Assembly: GCA_965232255.1 (NCBI GenBank)
Contig: OZ246962.1
Coordinates: forward strand, 3,782,001-3,846,000
Direction of reading: 5' to 3'
DNA from: Endozoicomonas sp965232255
GTDB taxonomy: Bacteria > Pseudomonadota > Gammaproteobacteria > Pseudomonadales > Endozoicomonadaceae
DNA: 64,000 bases
Shown: positions 52,282-61,762 of the stretch, in pieces
How positions within the stretch are numbered: the stretch's first letter is position 1
Layout: the number at the start of each line of letters is the position of its first letter
Translations under genes and position numbers: made by a program
Notes under the pieces: model-generated
The model's database searches: none
Seen by the model: the letters and a program-made list of their open reading frames with translations, nothing else
Told to the model about the DNA's origin: nothing

Positions 52282-53027
52282 ACGTACTTTTCCCGTTTGA
52301 TCTGCCGGGAAGAAAAGCCCATATCCCTGAGCAGGGCAACACAGTCATCGATCATCCCCGGATTGCCACACAGGTAAGCCATATCTTTTTCCGGATTCAG
52401 GTTCAGGGCAGCAAACTGATCCTGGACGCGACCGGCATATTCGCCATCATTAGCATTCAGCACGGGCTCACGGCTCAGGCAAATCCGCTGTCGGCCTACC
52501 GAAACAAAATCTTCGGCATAGATACACTCACGGCGATACCTGAAGCCCATTACCGTGGTAATCGCCCTACCCTCCGCAGCGAGTGCGGCTAGCTGGGGAA
52601 TCATGCTGCGATAGGGCGCTATGCCAGTGCCGGTGCCCACCAGAATCAACTGCCCAGATAATGGTAATGGCTCTGGCAGCGTCAAGGCGCCGTAAGCGCC
52701 GGTCATGCCAACTTCGGTACCAGGCACTGCACGTTGAAAGAACGTTGAGGCTACGCCGTCGTCGACCTGACTGAGCGCCACTTGCAGCAAGCCGCTAGCC
52801 TGAAAGTCGGCTGGCGAGTTGGCAATGCTGTAGCTGCGTTTATAAACCGTGCCGTCGATTTCGATATGCAACTGCAAGAACTGCCCGGCAATAAAGTCAA
52901 AATGGGCCGCTGGCTGGAAACTCAGCTGCAAGGTATTGCTGCTGAGGTGCTCAATCCGGGTCAGTGTCGCAGGAAAAGGCGCGCCGGGCATGGGTGACAG
53001 TTCTCCGGTTGTGGTGCTGTCAGCCAA
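52266..53027 (-). CDS. Ferredoxin-NADP+ reductase-like flavoprotein
   Basis: 253 residues with an FAD-binding barrel (RSYSIANSP, FAD motif) and an NAD(P)-binding domain (LVGTGTGIAPYRSMI, YLCGNPGMIDDC), ending in KREKYVYSGH. The bacterial FNR/Fpr subfamily ends in a similar aromatic tail. No 2Fe-2S domain is fused. The electron partner is unknown. Its start is a few bases from the end of the SDR gene on the same strand, so the two are probably co-transcribed. Confidence 0.85.
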   Translation of the reverse strand: MADSTTTGELSPMPGAPFPATLTRIEHLSSNTLQLSFQPAAHFDFIAGQFLQLHIEIDGTVYKRSYSIANSPADFQASGLLQVALSQVDDGVASTFFQRAVPGTEVGMTGAYGALTLPEPLPLSGQLILVGTGTGIAPYRSMIPQLAALAAEGRAITTVMGFRYRRECIYAEDFVSVGRQRICLSREPVLNANDGEYAGRVQDQFAALNLNPEKDMAYLCGNPGMIDDCVALLRDMGFSSRQIKREKYVYSGH

Positions 53028-53030
53028 CGG

Positions 53031-53918
53031 TTAGCTGACAGAACAGTGGTGAAAATAACGTCTGATCATCTTGGCAAGGCTGCCCCGCCACGGTTTGTTG
53101 TGTACCCCAAAGGTACTCAAAATTTTTCGACAGGCCAAGGTAGCATTGGCAGGCGCCTGCAGACCATCGCGCTCATCCAGCTTATCCATACGCAGCTTGC
53201 GAATGGTCAGGGGCTGATATTGTGATGCCTCGGCAATAACGGTTTCCGCAAAACGGTGTTCCGAAACCGGCTCGGCACTGGCGTAGTGATAAGTCCCCCA
53301 TGGTTCGGCCTGGCAATCAAGTTGCTGCACAATAGCAACAATAACCCGCGCCACATCGTCGCCGGGCGTCGGACAGCCCTGCTGATCGGCAACCACTGCT
53401 ACCTCTTGCTCCTGGCTGATGCGATCAAGCAAGTATTTCAACAGATTGTCGCGCCAGTGGCTGATCACCCAGGACAGGCGCAGAATAATATGCCTTGGAC
53501 AACGCGCCATAATCTCCTGCTCCGCTTGCCAGCGGCTGGTGGCCATGACGCCGACAGGGTTGGGGATATCATCTTCTGTGTAGGGCTCTTTCTTGCTGCC
53601 ATCGAACACCCGGTAGGTGGAGATGTAGAGCAAAATAGCATTGTGTTGGTGGCAGGCATCGGCCAGGGCGGCGATGGCATCGCGGTTGATCAGCAAGCAT
53701 TTGTCTGGCTCTTTTTCCGCTTCGTCCGGGTCGTTATAGCTGGCACAGCTGATGACAATATCTGGCTGATATTTCTCCACACAACGAGCAATCGACGGTA
53801 GGTCTTCCAGATTCAGCTCGTCCTTATCCGGCGCGATGCAAGACAGCTGTTTTTTCTGCAATAGCTTTTGCACATCCTGACCAATCAAACCGGTTGCGCC
53901 AATCAACATTATTTTCAT
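53031..53918 (-). CDS. RmlD-like SDR sugar-nucleotide-binding protein, catalytic YxxxK lost
   Basis: 295-residue extended SDR resembling dTDP-4-dehydrorhamnose reductase. The NAD(P) motif GATGLIGQ (residues 7-14) is intact, ISCASYNDPDEAE and YISTYRVFDGSKKEP match family blocks. At the place of the catalytic YGKTK the sequence reads MATSR (125-129), so both tyrosine and lysine are replaced. It may bind nucleotide without reducing. No rml genes adjoin. ATG at 53916-53918 chosen; a TTG three codons earlier is possible. Confidence 0.8.
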   Translation of the reverse strand: MKIMLIGATGLIGQDVQKLLQKKQLSCIAPDKDELNLEDLPSIARCVEKYQPDIVISCASYNDPDEAEKEPDKCLLINRDAIAALADACHQHNAILLYISTYRVFDGSKKEPYTEDDIPNPVGVMATSRWQAEQEIMARCPRHIILRLSWVISHWRDNLLKYLLDRISQEQEVAVVADQQGCPTPGDDVARVIVAIVQQLDCQAEPWGTYHYASAEPVSEHRFAETVIAEASQYQPLTIRKLRMDKLDERDGLQAPANATLACRKILSTFGVHNKPWRGSLAKMIRRYFHHCSVS

Positions 53919-54195
53919 AGACACCAAGCCATCGCGAGTAAGTTGCCGCCGGCTGGCAGGCTGATTTTACATTTTTTCTTATTGAATCATGAACGAGGCG
54001 GTTGTGGAAAAGAATTCCCGGACTTTACCTCGTCGGTGCGACCAGTCTAAATAACAGCCACACCAATAAAAAGCCTTGAGCCACTAGTCATTGATCAGAA
54101 TCATTCTGCCAGGATTCATGGTTATAGTAAGATAACTTACTTATTTCTGACTATTTTTACACTGTTGACCCTTCCCATATCAGGATTTTCTGACG

Positions 54196-55773
54196 ATGTA
54201 TCTGGCTGAAGCTCCCCTCGAGCAGCACGAAGAAGAGCGCATTCTTCTTGTCGATGACAATCCAACCAACTTGCAGGTACTACTGCAAACCCTCAATGGT
54301 CGGGGCTACAAGTTGTTGATTGCCAAAAATGGCGAAAGCGCCCTGAGAATTGCCGCCAAGGCCAAGCCAGCGCTCGCCCTGCTGGATATTATGATGCCGG
54401 GCATGGATGGCTACGAGGTGTGCCAGCGACTGAAAGAGAATCCGGAAACGCAAAATATTACCGTTATTTTTCTCTCTGCGCTGGACGACACGAAAGACAA
54501 GGTCCGGGGGCTGAAAACCGGCGCCGTGGATTTTATTTCCAAGCCGTTCCAGGCCGAAGAAGTGATTGCCCGGGTCCAGACCCAACTGAAAATCCATAAA
54601 CTGGAACAGGCGCTGTCGGCCAGGAACCGTCAGCTCGAAGCCGACAAGGCGCGTATTCTGGAAAGCATGAATGAGGGCATTTTTGGCCTCGACCGGCGCG
54701 GCATGATCACCTTTGCCAATCCGGCAGCGTCCAGGATGACTGGCTGGTCTATTGAACAGCTGACCAACCTCAGCCTCAAACACCTGATCCACACTGAGCC
54801 AGCAGAGTCGGCAGTGCCAGATGCTACGACACCCAATCCGCTGGCCTCCATTGAAATTTCCCTGCACAAAGGTGTTAGCGCCAGCGTGGAAGATGCCACG
54901 TTCCTGCACAGCGACAACTCTGTCTTTCCGGTGGATTTTTCCTGCACCCCCATCATGGAAAACAGCACTCCCAGCGGCGCAGTGGTGGTGTTCAAGGATA
55001 TCTCGGAGAAAAAACGCCACCAAGCTGCCCTGCAAAAAGCACTGGACGAGCTGGAAAGTCAGAAGGAACAACTGACCCATGTCTCACGCCTGAGCACCAT
55101 GGGTGAGATGGCCGCGGGTTTTGCCCACGAGGTAAACCAGCCCCTGACCGCCATCTCCAACTATGCCCAGGTGGGCCGGCGGATGCTGGCCCGGCTTGAG
55201 CTGCAAGACGATCTGGGTCTGAACGAGGCCATGGAGAAGATCAACACCCAGGCCCGGCGCGCCGGGGAAATTATCGCTCGGATTCGCTCGTTTGTGAAAA
55301 AACCGGATCATGTACTGGGCAGTGTTGATCCAAATCGCCTGATTCAGGACACCTACAAACTGGCCGAGGTGGATGCACGTAACAACAGCATGGAAATTCA
55401 TCTGGAACAGGAAGAAGGTTTGCCAGACGTCAAGGTAGACCCGGTGCAAATCCAGCAGGTAGCGCTGAATCTGATTCGCAACGGTATGGAGGCCATGCGG
55501 GATATGGACACCCGCAATATCGGTGTCTATGTGCGTACCTGCAAAGTGAATGACGATTTCGTCAAGGTATCAGTCATTGATCGGGGCCACGGTCTGGCTG
55601 ACGATGCTGAAGAGCGGCTGTTTACTCCGTTTTACACCACCAAGCCCGATGGTATGGGCATTGGTCTGACCGTCTGCCATTCCATTATTCAGTCCCACGG
55701 CGGTCGGCTTACCTTTCAGCGCAACCCCGAGGGTGGGGCGATATTTGAATTTACCATGCCGATTGCAGACTGA
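54196..55773 (+). CDS. Hybrid sensor: REC-PAS-histidine kinase
   Basis: 525 residues. A receiver domain comes first (residues 15-130; phosphoacceptor D64 in LLDIMMPGMDG, K116 in FISKPF), then a PAS domain (about 152-272), a coiled linker, the dimerisation/phosphotransfer helix with H311 in GFAHEVNQPLTAI, and an ATPase domain with N-box LNLIRNGMEAM, and G-boxes DRGHGL and GMGIGL. The H-box type (HEVNQPL) is that of FixL/NtrB-like kinases. No membrane helix, so it is a soluble sensor. No response regulator gene adjoins. The gene order (N-terminal REC) suggests it receives a phosphoryl group or is itself controlled. Confidence 0.92.
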   Translation: MYLAEAPLEQHEEERILLVDDNPTNLQVLLQTLNGRGYKLLIAKNGESALRIAAKAKPALALLDIMMPGMDGYEVCQRLKENPETQNITVIFLSALDDTKDKVRGLKTGAVDFISKPFQAEEVIARVQTQLKIHKLEQALSARNRQLEADKARILESMNEGIFGLDRRGMITFANPAASRMTGWSIEQLTNLSLKHLIHTEPAESAVPDATTPNPLASIEISLHKGVSASVEDATFLHSDNSVFPVDFSCTPIMENSTPSGAVVVFKDISEKKRHQAALQKALDELESQKEQLTHVSRLSTMGEMAAGFAHEVNQPLTAISNYAQVGRRMLARLELQDDLGLNEAMEKINTQARRAGEIIARIRSFVKKPDHVLGSVDPNRLIQDTYKLAEVDARNNSMEIHLEQEEGLPDVKVDPVQIQQVALNLIRNGMEAMRDMDTRNIGVYVRTCKVNDDFVKVSVIDRGHGLADDAEERLFTPFYTTKPDGMGIGLTVCHSIIQSHGGRLTFQRNPEGGAIFEFTMPIAD

Positions 55774-55815
55774 TACCATGGCGCTTTTTGATGATCTTTG
55801 CCGGGAGAGAAAACG

Positions 55816-57078
55816 TTGACCGAACAAGTGACGCAGTATATGCACGGACTGGGCCAGAGAGCCCGGCAAGCCAGCCAGATCATGACCATGGCCGATACTG
55901 CGCGGAAAAATCAGGCTTTGCTAGCCATTGCTGAAGCCCTGGAGAGCGGACGCAGCGTACTGAAGCAGGCCAACAGTCAAGACCTGGATAGTGGACGCGA
56001 ACGAGGGCTGGATGCCGCCATGCTCGACCGCCTGGAGCTGACTGACGCCCGGATCGACACCATGATCGAAGGATTGCGTCAGGTTGCTGCCCTGCCCGAC
56101 CCCATCGGCACCATTGATGACCTGAAGTACGTGCCCAGTGGTATTCAGGTGGGCAAAATGCGCGTGCCGCTGGGAGTTATCGGCATCATTTATGAGTCAC
56201 GCCCCAACGTCACGGTGGAAGCAGCCAGTCTGTGCCTGAAGGCTGGCAATGCTGCAATTTTGCGCGGCGGCAGTGAGGCGATCCATTCCAACCGGGCGCT
56301 TGCCTGCTGCATCGGACAAGGACTGGCGATAGTCGGACTGCCGGAAGATGCGGTACAGGTGGTTGACACGGTAGATCGTGCCGCAGTGGGCGCACTGATC
56401 ACCATGCCCGAATACGTGGATGTGATTGTGCCGCGCGGTGGTAAGGGCCTGATCGAACGGATCAGCGCCGAGTCGCGGGTGCCCGTGATCAAACACCTGG
56501 ATGGTATCTGTCATGTTTACCTGGATAATCGCGCTGACCATGACAAGGCAGTGCGTATCGCCCTGAATGCCAAGACCCACCGCTTTGGCGTGTGCAATGC
56601 CATGGAAACCTTGCTGGTGCATCAGGATGTGGCTCACGAGTTGCTGAACGAACTGGCGCCCTTGTTTACAGTGCACGAGGTAAAATTGCGTGGCTGTCCG
56701 ACAACCTGCAAGATTCTGTCCAATGCTACGCCGGCCAGCGATACCGACTGGTCAGAAGAGTACCTGGCACCGGTGCTGGCTATTAAAGTAGTGACAGATA
56801 TGGCGCAAGCCATTGCCCATATCAATCGCTACGGCTCTCACCATACCGATGCCATTGTCACTGAAGACTTTACTCGCGCCCGTCACTTTTTGCGTGCCGT
56901 GGATTCCAGCTCCGTTATGGTCAACGCTTCAACTCGTTTTGCTGATGGGTTTGAGTACGGTCTGGGTGCTGAAATCGGCATCTCCACCGACAAGATTCAT
57001 GCCCGGGGGCCGGTGGGTCTTGAGGGACTTACGTCACAAAAATATGTGGTTCTCGGGGATGGGCATATCCGTCAGTAG
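55816..57078 (+). CDS. proA: Gamma-glutamyl phosphate reductase
   Basis: NADPH-dependent second step of proline synthesis. 420 residues with the aldehyde-dehydrogenase-like fold: KMRVPLGVIGIIYESRPNVT, NAAILRGGSEAIHSN, the active cysteine region THRFGVCNAMETLLV, FADGFEYGLGAEIGISTDKIHARGPVGLEGLTS. Start taken as TTG at 55816: GGGAGAG lies six bases ahead; an earlier in-frame TTG lacks a site. In Pseudomonas nadD stands between proA and rsfS; here it is absent. Confidence 0.96.
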   Translation: MTEQVTQYMHGLGQRARQASQIMTMADTARKNQALLAIAEALESGRSVLKQANSQDLDSGRERGLDAAMLDRLELTDARIDTMIEGLRQVAALPDPIGTIDDLKYVPSGIQVGKMRVPLGVIGIIYESRPNVTVEAASLCLKAGNAAILRGGSEAIHSNRALACCIGQGLAIVGLPEDAVQVVDTVDRAAVGALITMPEYVDVIVPRGGKGLIERISAESRVPVIKHLDGICHVYLDNRADHDKAVRIALNAKTHRFGVCNAMETLLVHQDVAHELLNELAPLFTVHEVKLRGCPTTCKILSNATPASDTDWSEEYLAPVLAIKVVTDMAQAIAHINRYGSHHTDAIVTEDFTRARHFLRAVDSSSVMVNASTRFADGFEYGLGAEIGISTDKIHARGPVGLEGLTSQKYVVLGDGHIRQ

Positions 57079-57219
57079 GGGATTTCCGCCCCGACGCTTT
57101 GCCGTCGTTGACTTCTCTGGTCAATGCTGAGAATCTGCCCACTGTGAATGGCCAGCCGCTTGACGGCTGGAACCATAGCCCCGGACTTTCCGTCCCCGGT
57201 CCTGAATTAGAGGTTAATT

Positions 57220-57567
57220 GTGCATTCTGATGAACTGAAGCAGCTTGTTGTCGAAGCGATTGAAGAAGTCAAAGGTAACGAAATCACCTGTTTGGACGTC
57301 ACTGGCCAGACCAGTGTCACCGATTACATGGTCATCGCCTGCGGCACATCCAACCGCCATGTGAAGTCGCTGGCTGATAATGTGATTGAGCAGTGCAAAA
57401 AACGCGGCATCAAGCCGCTGGGTGTTGAAGGACAGGATAAATCCGAATGGGTACTGGTGGATCTGGGCGACGTGGTCGCGCATCTGATGCTGCCAGCCAC
57501 CCGTCAGTTTTACGATCTGGAAAGACTTTGGGACAATGTCGATCTGGCGGCCGTTGAGCCCTCCTGA
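57220..57567 (+). CDS. rsfS: Ribosomal silencing factor RsfS
   Basis: 115-residue Iojap-family protein that binds L14 and blocks subunit joining in stationary phase. Family text: SVTDYMVIACGTSNRHVKSLADNV, PLGVEGQDKSEWVLVDLGDVVAHLM, FYDLERLW. Start GTG at 57220 with AGAGG ahead. The 141-base leader from proA contains a hairpin CCAGCCG / CGGCTGG (57152-57170) and a second G/C-rich one. The stop overlaps the rlmH start (TGATG). Confidence 0.95.
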   Translation: MHSDELKQLVVEAIEEVKGNEITCLDVTGQTSVTDYMVIACGTSNRHVKSLADNVIEQCKKRGIKPLGVEGQDKSEWVLVDLGDVVAHLMLPATRQFYDLERLWDNVDLAAVEPS

Positions 57568-58034
57568 TGCGGATAAAGCTAATCTGCGTGGGTGCCAAAA
57601 TGCCCAACTGGGTCAGTGAAGGCTACCAGGAGTACAGCCGCCGCCTTGGGGTCGACGTCAAGCTGGAGCTGGTTGAAATTTCCCTGGGCAAACGCACCAA
57701 AGGTTCTGATGTCCAGCGTCTGCAAGAGAAAGAAGCTGCATTGATGCTTGCCGCTATCGGCGCTAACGACCTGGTGGTCACCCTGGAAGTGTTGGGCAAA
57801 GCCTGGAGTACAGAAAAGCTGGCGGCCAACATGGGTGACTGGCTGCATAGGGGCAGCAATGTCTGTTTGCTGGTGGGTGGGCCAGAAGGTTTGCATGCCT
57901 CGTGCCTAGCGCGGGCTGACCTGCGTTGGTCACTATCATCGCTGACACTCCCTCACCCACTGGTACGAGTAGTCGTGGCAGAACAGGTCTATCGGGCCTG
58001 GAGCATTTTGCACCATCATCCCTACCATAAGTAA
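57567..58034 (+). CDS. rlmH: 23S rRNA (pseudouridine1915-N3)-methyltransferase
   Basis: SPOUT methyltransferase of 155 residues that methylates a pseudouridine made by RluD (also in this window). Family text: MRIKLICVGAKMPNWVSEGYQEYSRR-type start, LEVLGKAWSTEKLA, LLVGGPEGL, SLSSLTLPHPLVRVVVAEQVYRAWSILHHHPYHK-type end (knot region). Its start overlaps the rsfS stop. Confidence 0.96.
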   Translation: MRIKLICVGAKMPNWVSEGYQEYSRRLGVDVKLELVEISLGKRTKGSDVQRLQEKEAALMLAAIGANDLVVTLEVLGKAWSTEKLAANMGDWLHRGSNVCLLVGGPEGLHASCLARADLRWSLSSLTLPHPLVRVVVAEQVYRAWSILHHHPYHK

Positions 58035-58115
58035 AAGCCTGCTTGGTTGGAATAGCAGCGCAAGGCAATCTCCGGAAGATCTTTGCGCTATTATCTTTGC
58101 CGTACTATCGCCGGA

Positions 58116-58595
58116 TCACGGCAGCCAGTCCTCGTCTAGCAGTTGCTCCTGAAGCCAGGGGCAACGGTCGGGAAAACTTGCATCATTCAGCCATTGTGCT
58201 TTAGGCAAGTAACGATTCATTTCACGGACAGCACTGGCTTTGGCTGTTGGATACGCACCTATAATCATCCCTGGTATTTCCCGTTTGAGTGACGGGCTGA
58301 TTTCAATCAGCCGAGCCAATTGGTCACGCGCATCGCTAATGGAGTCAGTCCAGCTACGGAACTCCTGTGGTTGGTGTCGTTTTGGATTAAGAACTGTCAT
58401 CTGGTAGTAGTACTTCAACAGATGAGTGATGAGTCGAAGCAACTGTGAAAAAATTGCATGCCGATTGCTGGCCATGATTTCCCCCAGTTCCTCCAGCAAA
58501 TTTTCAATATCCAGGAACTCAAACTGGCCGGTGCTTAGCAGCTCTTTCTGCTGCTGCGCCCACTGGTCGTAGTCGGTATCGTAAAGCGTATTCAT
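58116..58595 (-). CDS. DUF29-family protein
   Basis: 159 residues of the DUF29 family, function unknown, often found in cyanobacteria and accessory parts of proteobacterial genomes. Typical text: YDTDYDQWAQQQKELLSTGQFEFLDIENL-type start, EELGEIMASNRHAIFSQL, LITHLLKYYYQ, SPSLKREIP. No partner is known for this family. It lies between rlmH and mrdA, where relatives have no gene. Confidence 0.85.
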   Translation of the reverse strand: MNTLYDTDYDQWAQQQKELLSTGQFEFLDIENLLEELGEIMASNRHAIFSQLLRLITHLLKYYYQMTVLNPKRHQPQEFRSWTDSISDARDQLARLIEISPSLKREIPGMIIGAYPTAKASAVREMNRYLPKAQWLNDASFPDRCPWLQEQLLDEDWLP

Positions 58596-58791
58596 GATAG
58601 CCCTCCGTTAGCCTCGTAACTGTAGACCAAAAGAAAACACACATATATGAACGGATCTGGTGATGATGCAATTGTCAGCAGCGGCATTGGTGATTTTGGC
58701 ATTATCGATAGCTTGGCTTGTTATTATTTTTTCACCTGCTTTGTTTGGGCTGCAGCGCTATATTCTCAACTGAATCATCCGGGAGGTAGTT

Positions 58792-59577
58792 GTGAATCCA
58801 ATAGCAGCAGTCCAGACCGACTTGTCATCAAAAACCCAACATGATCTGAATGCCGCAACTTCCGCAACTTCCCAAGGCTTGACGACCAATGCGCGGGCCG
58901 TGTGCCCTTCTAACGAGGGCATCTCATGCCTGAGCACAGTCGATGGTCAAGATACCCATCGGGATAAGCAGATCAGACACAGATTGGTGCAGTTGAAATC
59001 CAGGTACGCGAGGCAGTTTAAAAACATGCACGCTCTGACTACTACCTTTCAATGGTTTACCTGTATGCGCACCGAAGGAAAAAGCCCGGAGGAGACAAGC
59101 CCGCTCAAGACCTGGCAATACGATTTTCGCAACGAATTCACTAAAGATCGCTGGCGTTTCATCCAGAACCTGAAGACAGGTCACATCGACAAGAAAGCGC
59201 TTTACATGAGCAATGTCATTGCCTATCAGTTTGAGCGAGCTTTTGACATAAACGGTTGGCTGTTGGCTCTCCCGCAAACCATTGTTCAGTTTCGTATAGC
59301 CAATGAACAGACCAATGATGTCTTGCTCGCGCATCAGACTGATTACCAGTCGCAGGCGTTTAAGGATGCTTTTCTACAAACCACAGTCAATGGCAAAAGT
59401 ACGGTCAGGGTGGCCGAAGACCTGGGTATGATCATTGACCGACTAACGGTCATTTACAATGACCAGCCCGTCGATAGTCTCCCGCATTCAGTCAAGAATC
59501 GGACGCCGTATTACTCCCCTTTTTCCGTGCTGTTTCATGTCAGGCCTAATCCTGATATTTATGGATACGTCGATTGA
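58792..59577 (+). CDS. Hypothetical protein
   Basis: 261 residues, no family recognised. The first 55 residues are polar and disordered; the rest looks folded and helical with many aromatic residues (TFQWFTCMRTEGKSPEE, DRWRFIQNLK, NVIAYQFERAFDINGWLLALP). No signal peptide. Start is GTG at 58792 with GGGAGG five bases ahead. A 13-bp tandem duplication covers its stop codon. Style resembles the other accessory proteins of the window. Confidence 0.6.
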   Translation: MNPIAAVQTDLSSKTQHDLNAATSATSQGLTTNARAVCPSNEGISCLSTVDGQDTHRDKQIRHRLVQLKSRYARQFKNMHALTTTFQWFTCMRTEGKSPEETSPLKTWQYDFRNEFTKDRWRFIQNLKTGHIDKKALYMSNVIAYQFERAFDINGWLLALPQTIVQFRIANEQTNDVLLAHQTDYQSQAFKDAFLQTTVNGKSTVRVAEDLGMIIDRLTVIYNDQPVDSLPHSVKNRTPYYSPFSVLFHVRPNPDIYGYVD

Positions 59578-59896
59578 ATACGTCGATAGTCGTATAATTT
59601 TTCAGAAATAAGGTGTATTAAGCTGCTCAATTTATAAAACCACAGTCGTTTTATTACCATCCCCTGCGGCATCAATCGCCCAGTCTGACCCTTTACTGAA
59701 TTATTACTCAGCTTTGTCCTCCACGGATGAATGCAAGACTGGCATACTACTCCAACGGCTGAAAATTAATCACTTGACAGTAAAACTCTACTGAACATCT
59801 AATTACCCGCATGACGACTTTTTGCCTAGCCCTGGTGAAAACAGTGATATGATCGGGCCCTTTTGCTTTATTGACGACTAATGACTGAGAAATGAC
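59578..59896. other. Gene-free spacer before mrdA
   Basis: 319 bases without a gene. It starts with the second copy of a 13-bp tandem repeat (59565-59577 and 59578-59590) and contains the candidate mrdA promoter listed separately. Confidence 0.6.
59774..59803 (+). promoter_or_regulatory. Candidate promoter of mrdA-rodA
   Basis: TTGACA, an 18-base spacer, TCTAAT, 94 bases ahead of the mrdA start. Confidence 0.45.
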
Positions 59897-61762
59897 ATGC
59901 CGCAGGATACCTTAAAGGACCATGGGGCAGAAAAACGACTGGTAAACATCCGAATCTGGGTGGCAGTGGGATTGATGGCACTGCTAGGTATGGGCCTGGT
60001 TTCCCGCCTGTTCTATCTGCAGGTGGTCCGCTATAAAGAGCTGTCGACACAATCGGATGAAAACCGGCTGCTGGTGCAGCCTATCCCACCAACGCGCGGC
60101 TTAATATACGACACCAATGGCAAACTGCTGGCCATGAATACGCCCAGCCATATTTTGTCCATTGTCCGCGAGCAGACCAAAGATCTGGACGGTCTGCTGA
60201 CCAATATCAGCGCTCTGGTGCCATTGTCAGAAGGTGAGCTGCAACGTTTTCATCAGCGTCTTAGACGACGACGACCCTATGAAGCGGTACCGCTGAAGTT
60301 CGATCTGACCGAGGAAGAAATCGCCCGCGTCACCGTCAATCTTTTCCGCTTGCCAGGTGTGGACATTAACGCCGAGCTAATTCGCAAGTACCCGGAAGGT
60401 GAGCTATTTGCCCACAGTGTGGGCTATGTGGGCAGAATCAACGATCAGGATCTGAAACAACTGGACCCGGCCATCTACTCTGGTACTCACACCACCGGCA
60501 AAATTGGTATTGAACGCTCCTATGAATCGGTACTGCTTGGCAAACCTGGCTATCAGGAGGTGGAAACCAACGCCCGTGGACGGGTGCTGAGAGTTCTGAA
60601 AAAAGAGAATCCAGAGGCTGGTAAAGACATCAACCTTTACCTGGACATCGACTTGCAAAGAACGGCTGTTGAGGCCATCAATGGTCGTCGGGGTGCCTTG
60701 GTGGCCATGGATCCGAAAACAGGTGGCGTACTAGCTATGGTTAGCAATCCCGCGTTTGATCCGAACCTGTTCGTCACCGGAATTGACAGCAAAACATTCA
60801 GTGCTCTCAATACGGATATCGAACGACCGTTGTATAACCGTGCATCCCTGGGAGAATATCCGCCGGCGTCTACGGTCAAGCCAGTTATGGGGCTGGCGTT
60901 GCTGGCTAATGATGTGGTCACGCCCGAAGACAAAATCTTTGACAAAGGCTGGTTCCAGTTACCCGGCAGCGATCATCGCTTTCGTAACTGGAACCGGTCG
61001 GGCCATGGCTGGGTTGATCTGCCCAAGGCCATTACGGTATCCAATGATACCTACTTTTACATTCAGGCAGGCAAGCTGGGCATTGATAATCTTCATGATT
61101 TTGCCAGTCAGTTTGGCTTTGGCCATCGCACTGGTATCGATATTCGTGAAGAACGCCCCGGTCTGTTGCCCTCTAGAGAGTGGAAGCAGGGTGTCTACGG
61201 CGAAACCTGGTATCCCGGCGAAACGGTCATCGCCATTATCGGCCAGGGCTATATGCTGGCTACGCCGCTACAGTTGGTGGAATCCACAGCCTTGATCGCC
61301 AATCGCGGACGCTATGTACAACCACGGCTGGTTAAGGAAGACATTCCGGAAGTGCAAGGGGAGTTCTGGGGCGATGACATCGAAACCGACAACGCTGACG
61401 ATACCGATGCCATGAACTGGGAGCTGATCATTGAAGCCATGGAAGATGTGGTGCACTCACCCCAGGGTACCGCCAACTGGCGTATTGGCAAAGGGTTAAA
61501 GTATCGCATGGCAGCCAAAACCGGTACAGCACAGGTAGTCAGCATTGCCCAGGGAGAGGAGTACGATGCGGAGCAACTCAAGGAGTTCGAGCGGGATCAT
61601 AGCCTGTTCGTTGCCTTTGCGCCGGTAGAAGACCCACAAATCGCCATTGCCGTCATTCTGGAAAACAGCAACGGTGCCTCCAACGTCGCCAGAAAGGTTA
61701 TGGACGCTTACCTGTTGCCCCGGTTAGCGGTCGCGCAAAACACCATTGAGGAAGATGCCTGA
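59897..61762 (+). CDS. mrdA: Penicillin-binding protein 2 (peptidoglycan transpeptidase)
   Basis: Elongation-specific transpeptidase (PBP2), 621 residues. One N-terminal membrane helix (about 18-42), the dimerisation/pedestal domain (RGLIYDTNGKLLAMN, GYVGRINDQDL), and the transpeptidase domain with SxxK S325-K328 in PPASTVKP, SxD at S382-D384 in VSNDTYFYIQ, and KTG in AAKTGTAQV. It works with RodA and MreB in side-wall growth. Its stop overlaps the rodA start by one base. Confidence 0.97.
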   Translation: MPQDTLKDHGAEKRLVNIRIWVAVGLMALLGMGLVSRLFYLQVVRYKELSTQSDENRLLVQPIPPTRGLIYDTNGKLLAMNTPSHILSIVREQTKDLDGLLTNISALVPLSEGELQRFHQRLRRRRPYEAVPLKFDLTEEEIARVTVNLFRLPGVDINAELIRKYPEGELFAHSVGYVGRINDQDLKQLDPAIYSGTHTTGKIGIERSYESVLLGKPGYQEVETNARGRVLRVLKKENPEAGKDINLYLDIDLQRTAVEAINGRRGALVAMDPKTGGVLAMVSNPAFDPNLFVTGIDSKTFSALNTDIERPLYNRASLGEYPPASTVKPVMGLALLANDVVTPEDKIFDKGWFQLPGSDHRFRNWNRSGHGWVDLPKAITVSNDTYFYIQAGKLGIDNLHDFASQFGFGHRTGIDIREERPGLLPSREWKQGVYGETWYPGETVIAIIGQGYMLATPLQLVESTALIANRGRYVQPRLVKEDIPEVQGEFWGDDIETDNADDTDAMNWELIIEAMEDVVHSPQGTANWRIGKGLKYRMAAKTGTAQVVSIAQGEEYDAEQLKEFERDHSLFVAFAPVEDPQIAIAVILENSNGASNVARKVMDAYLLPRLAVAQNTIEEDA

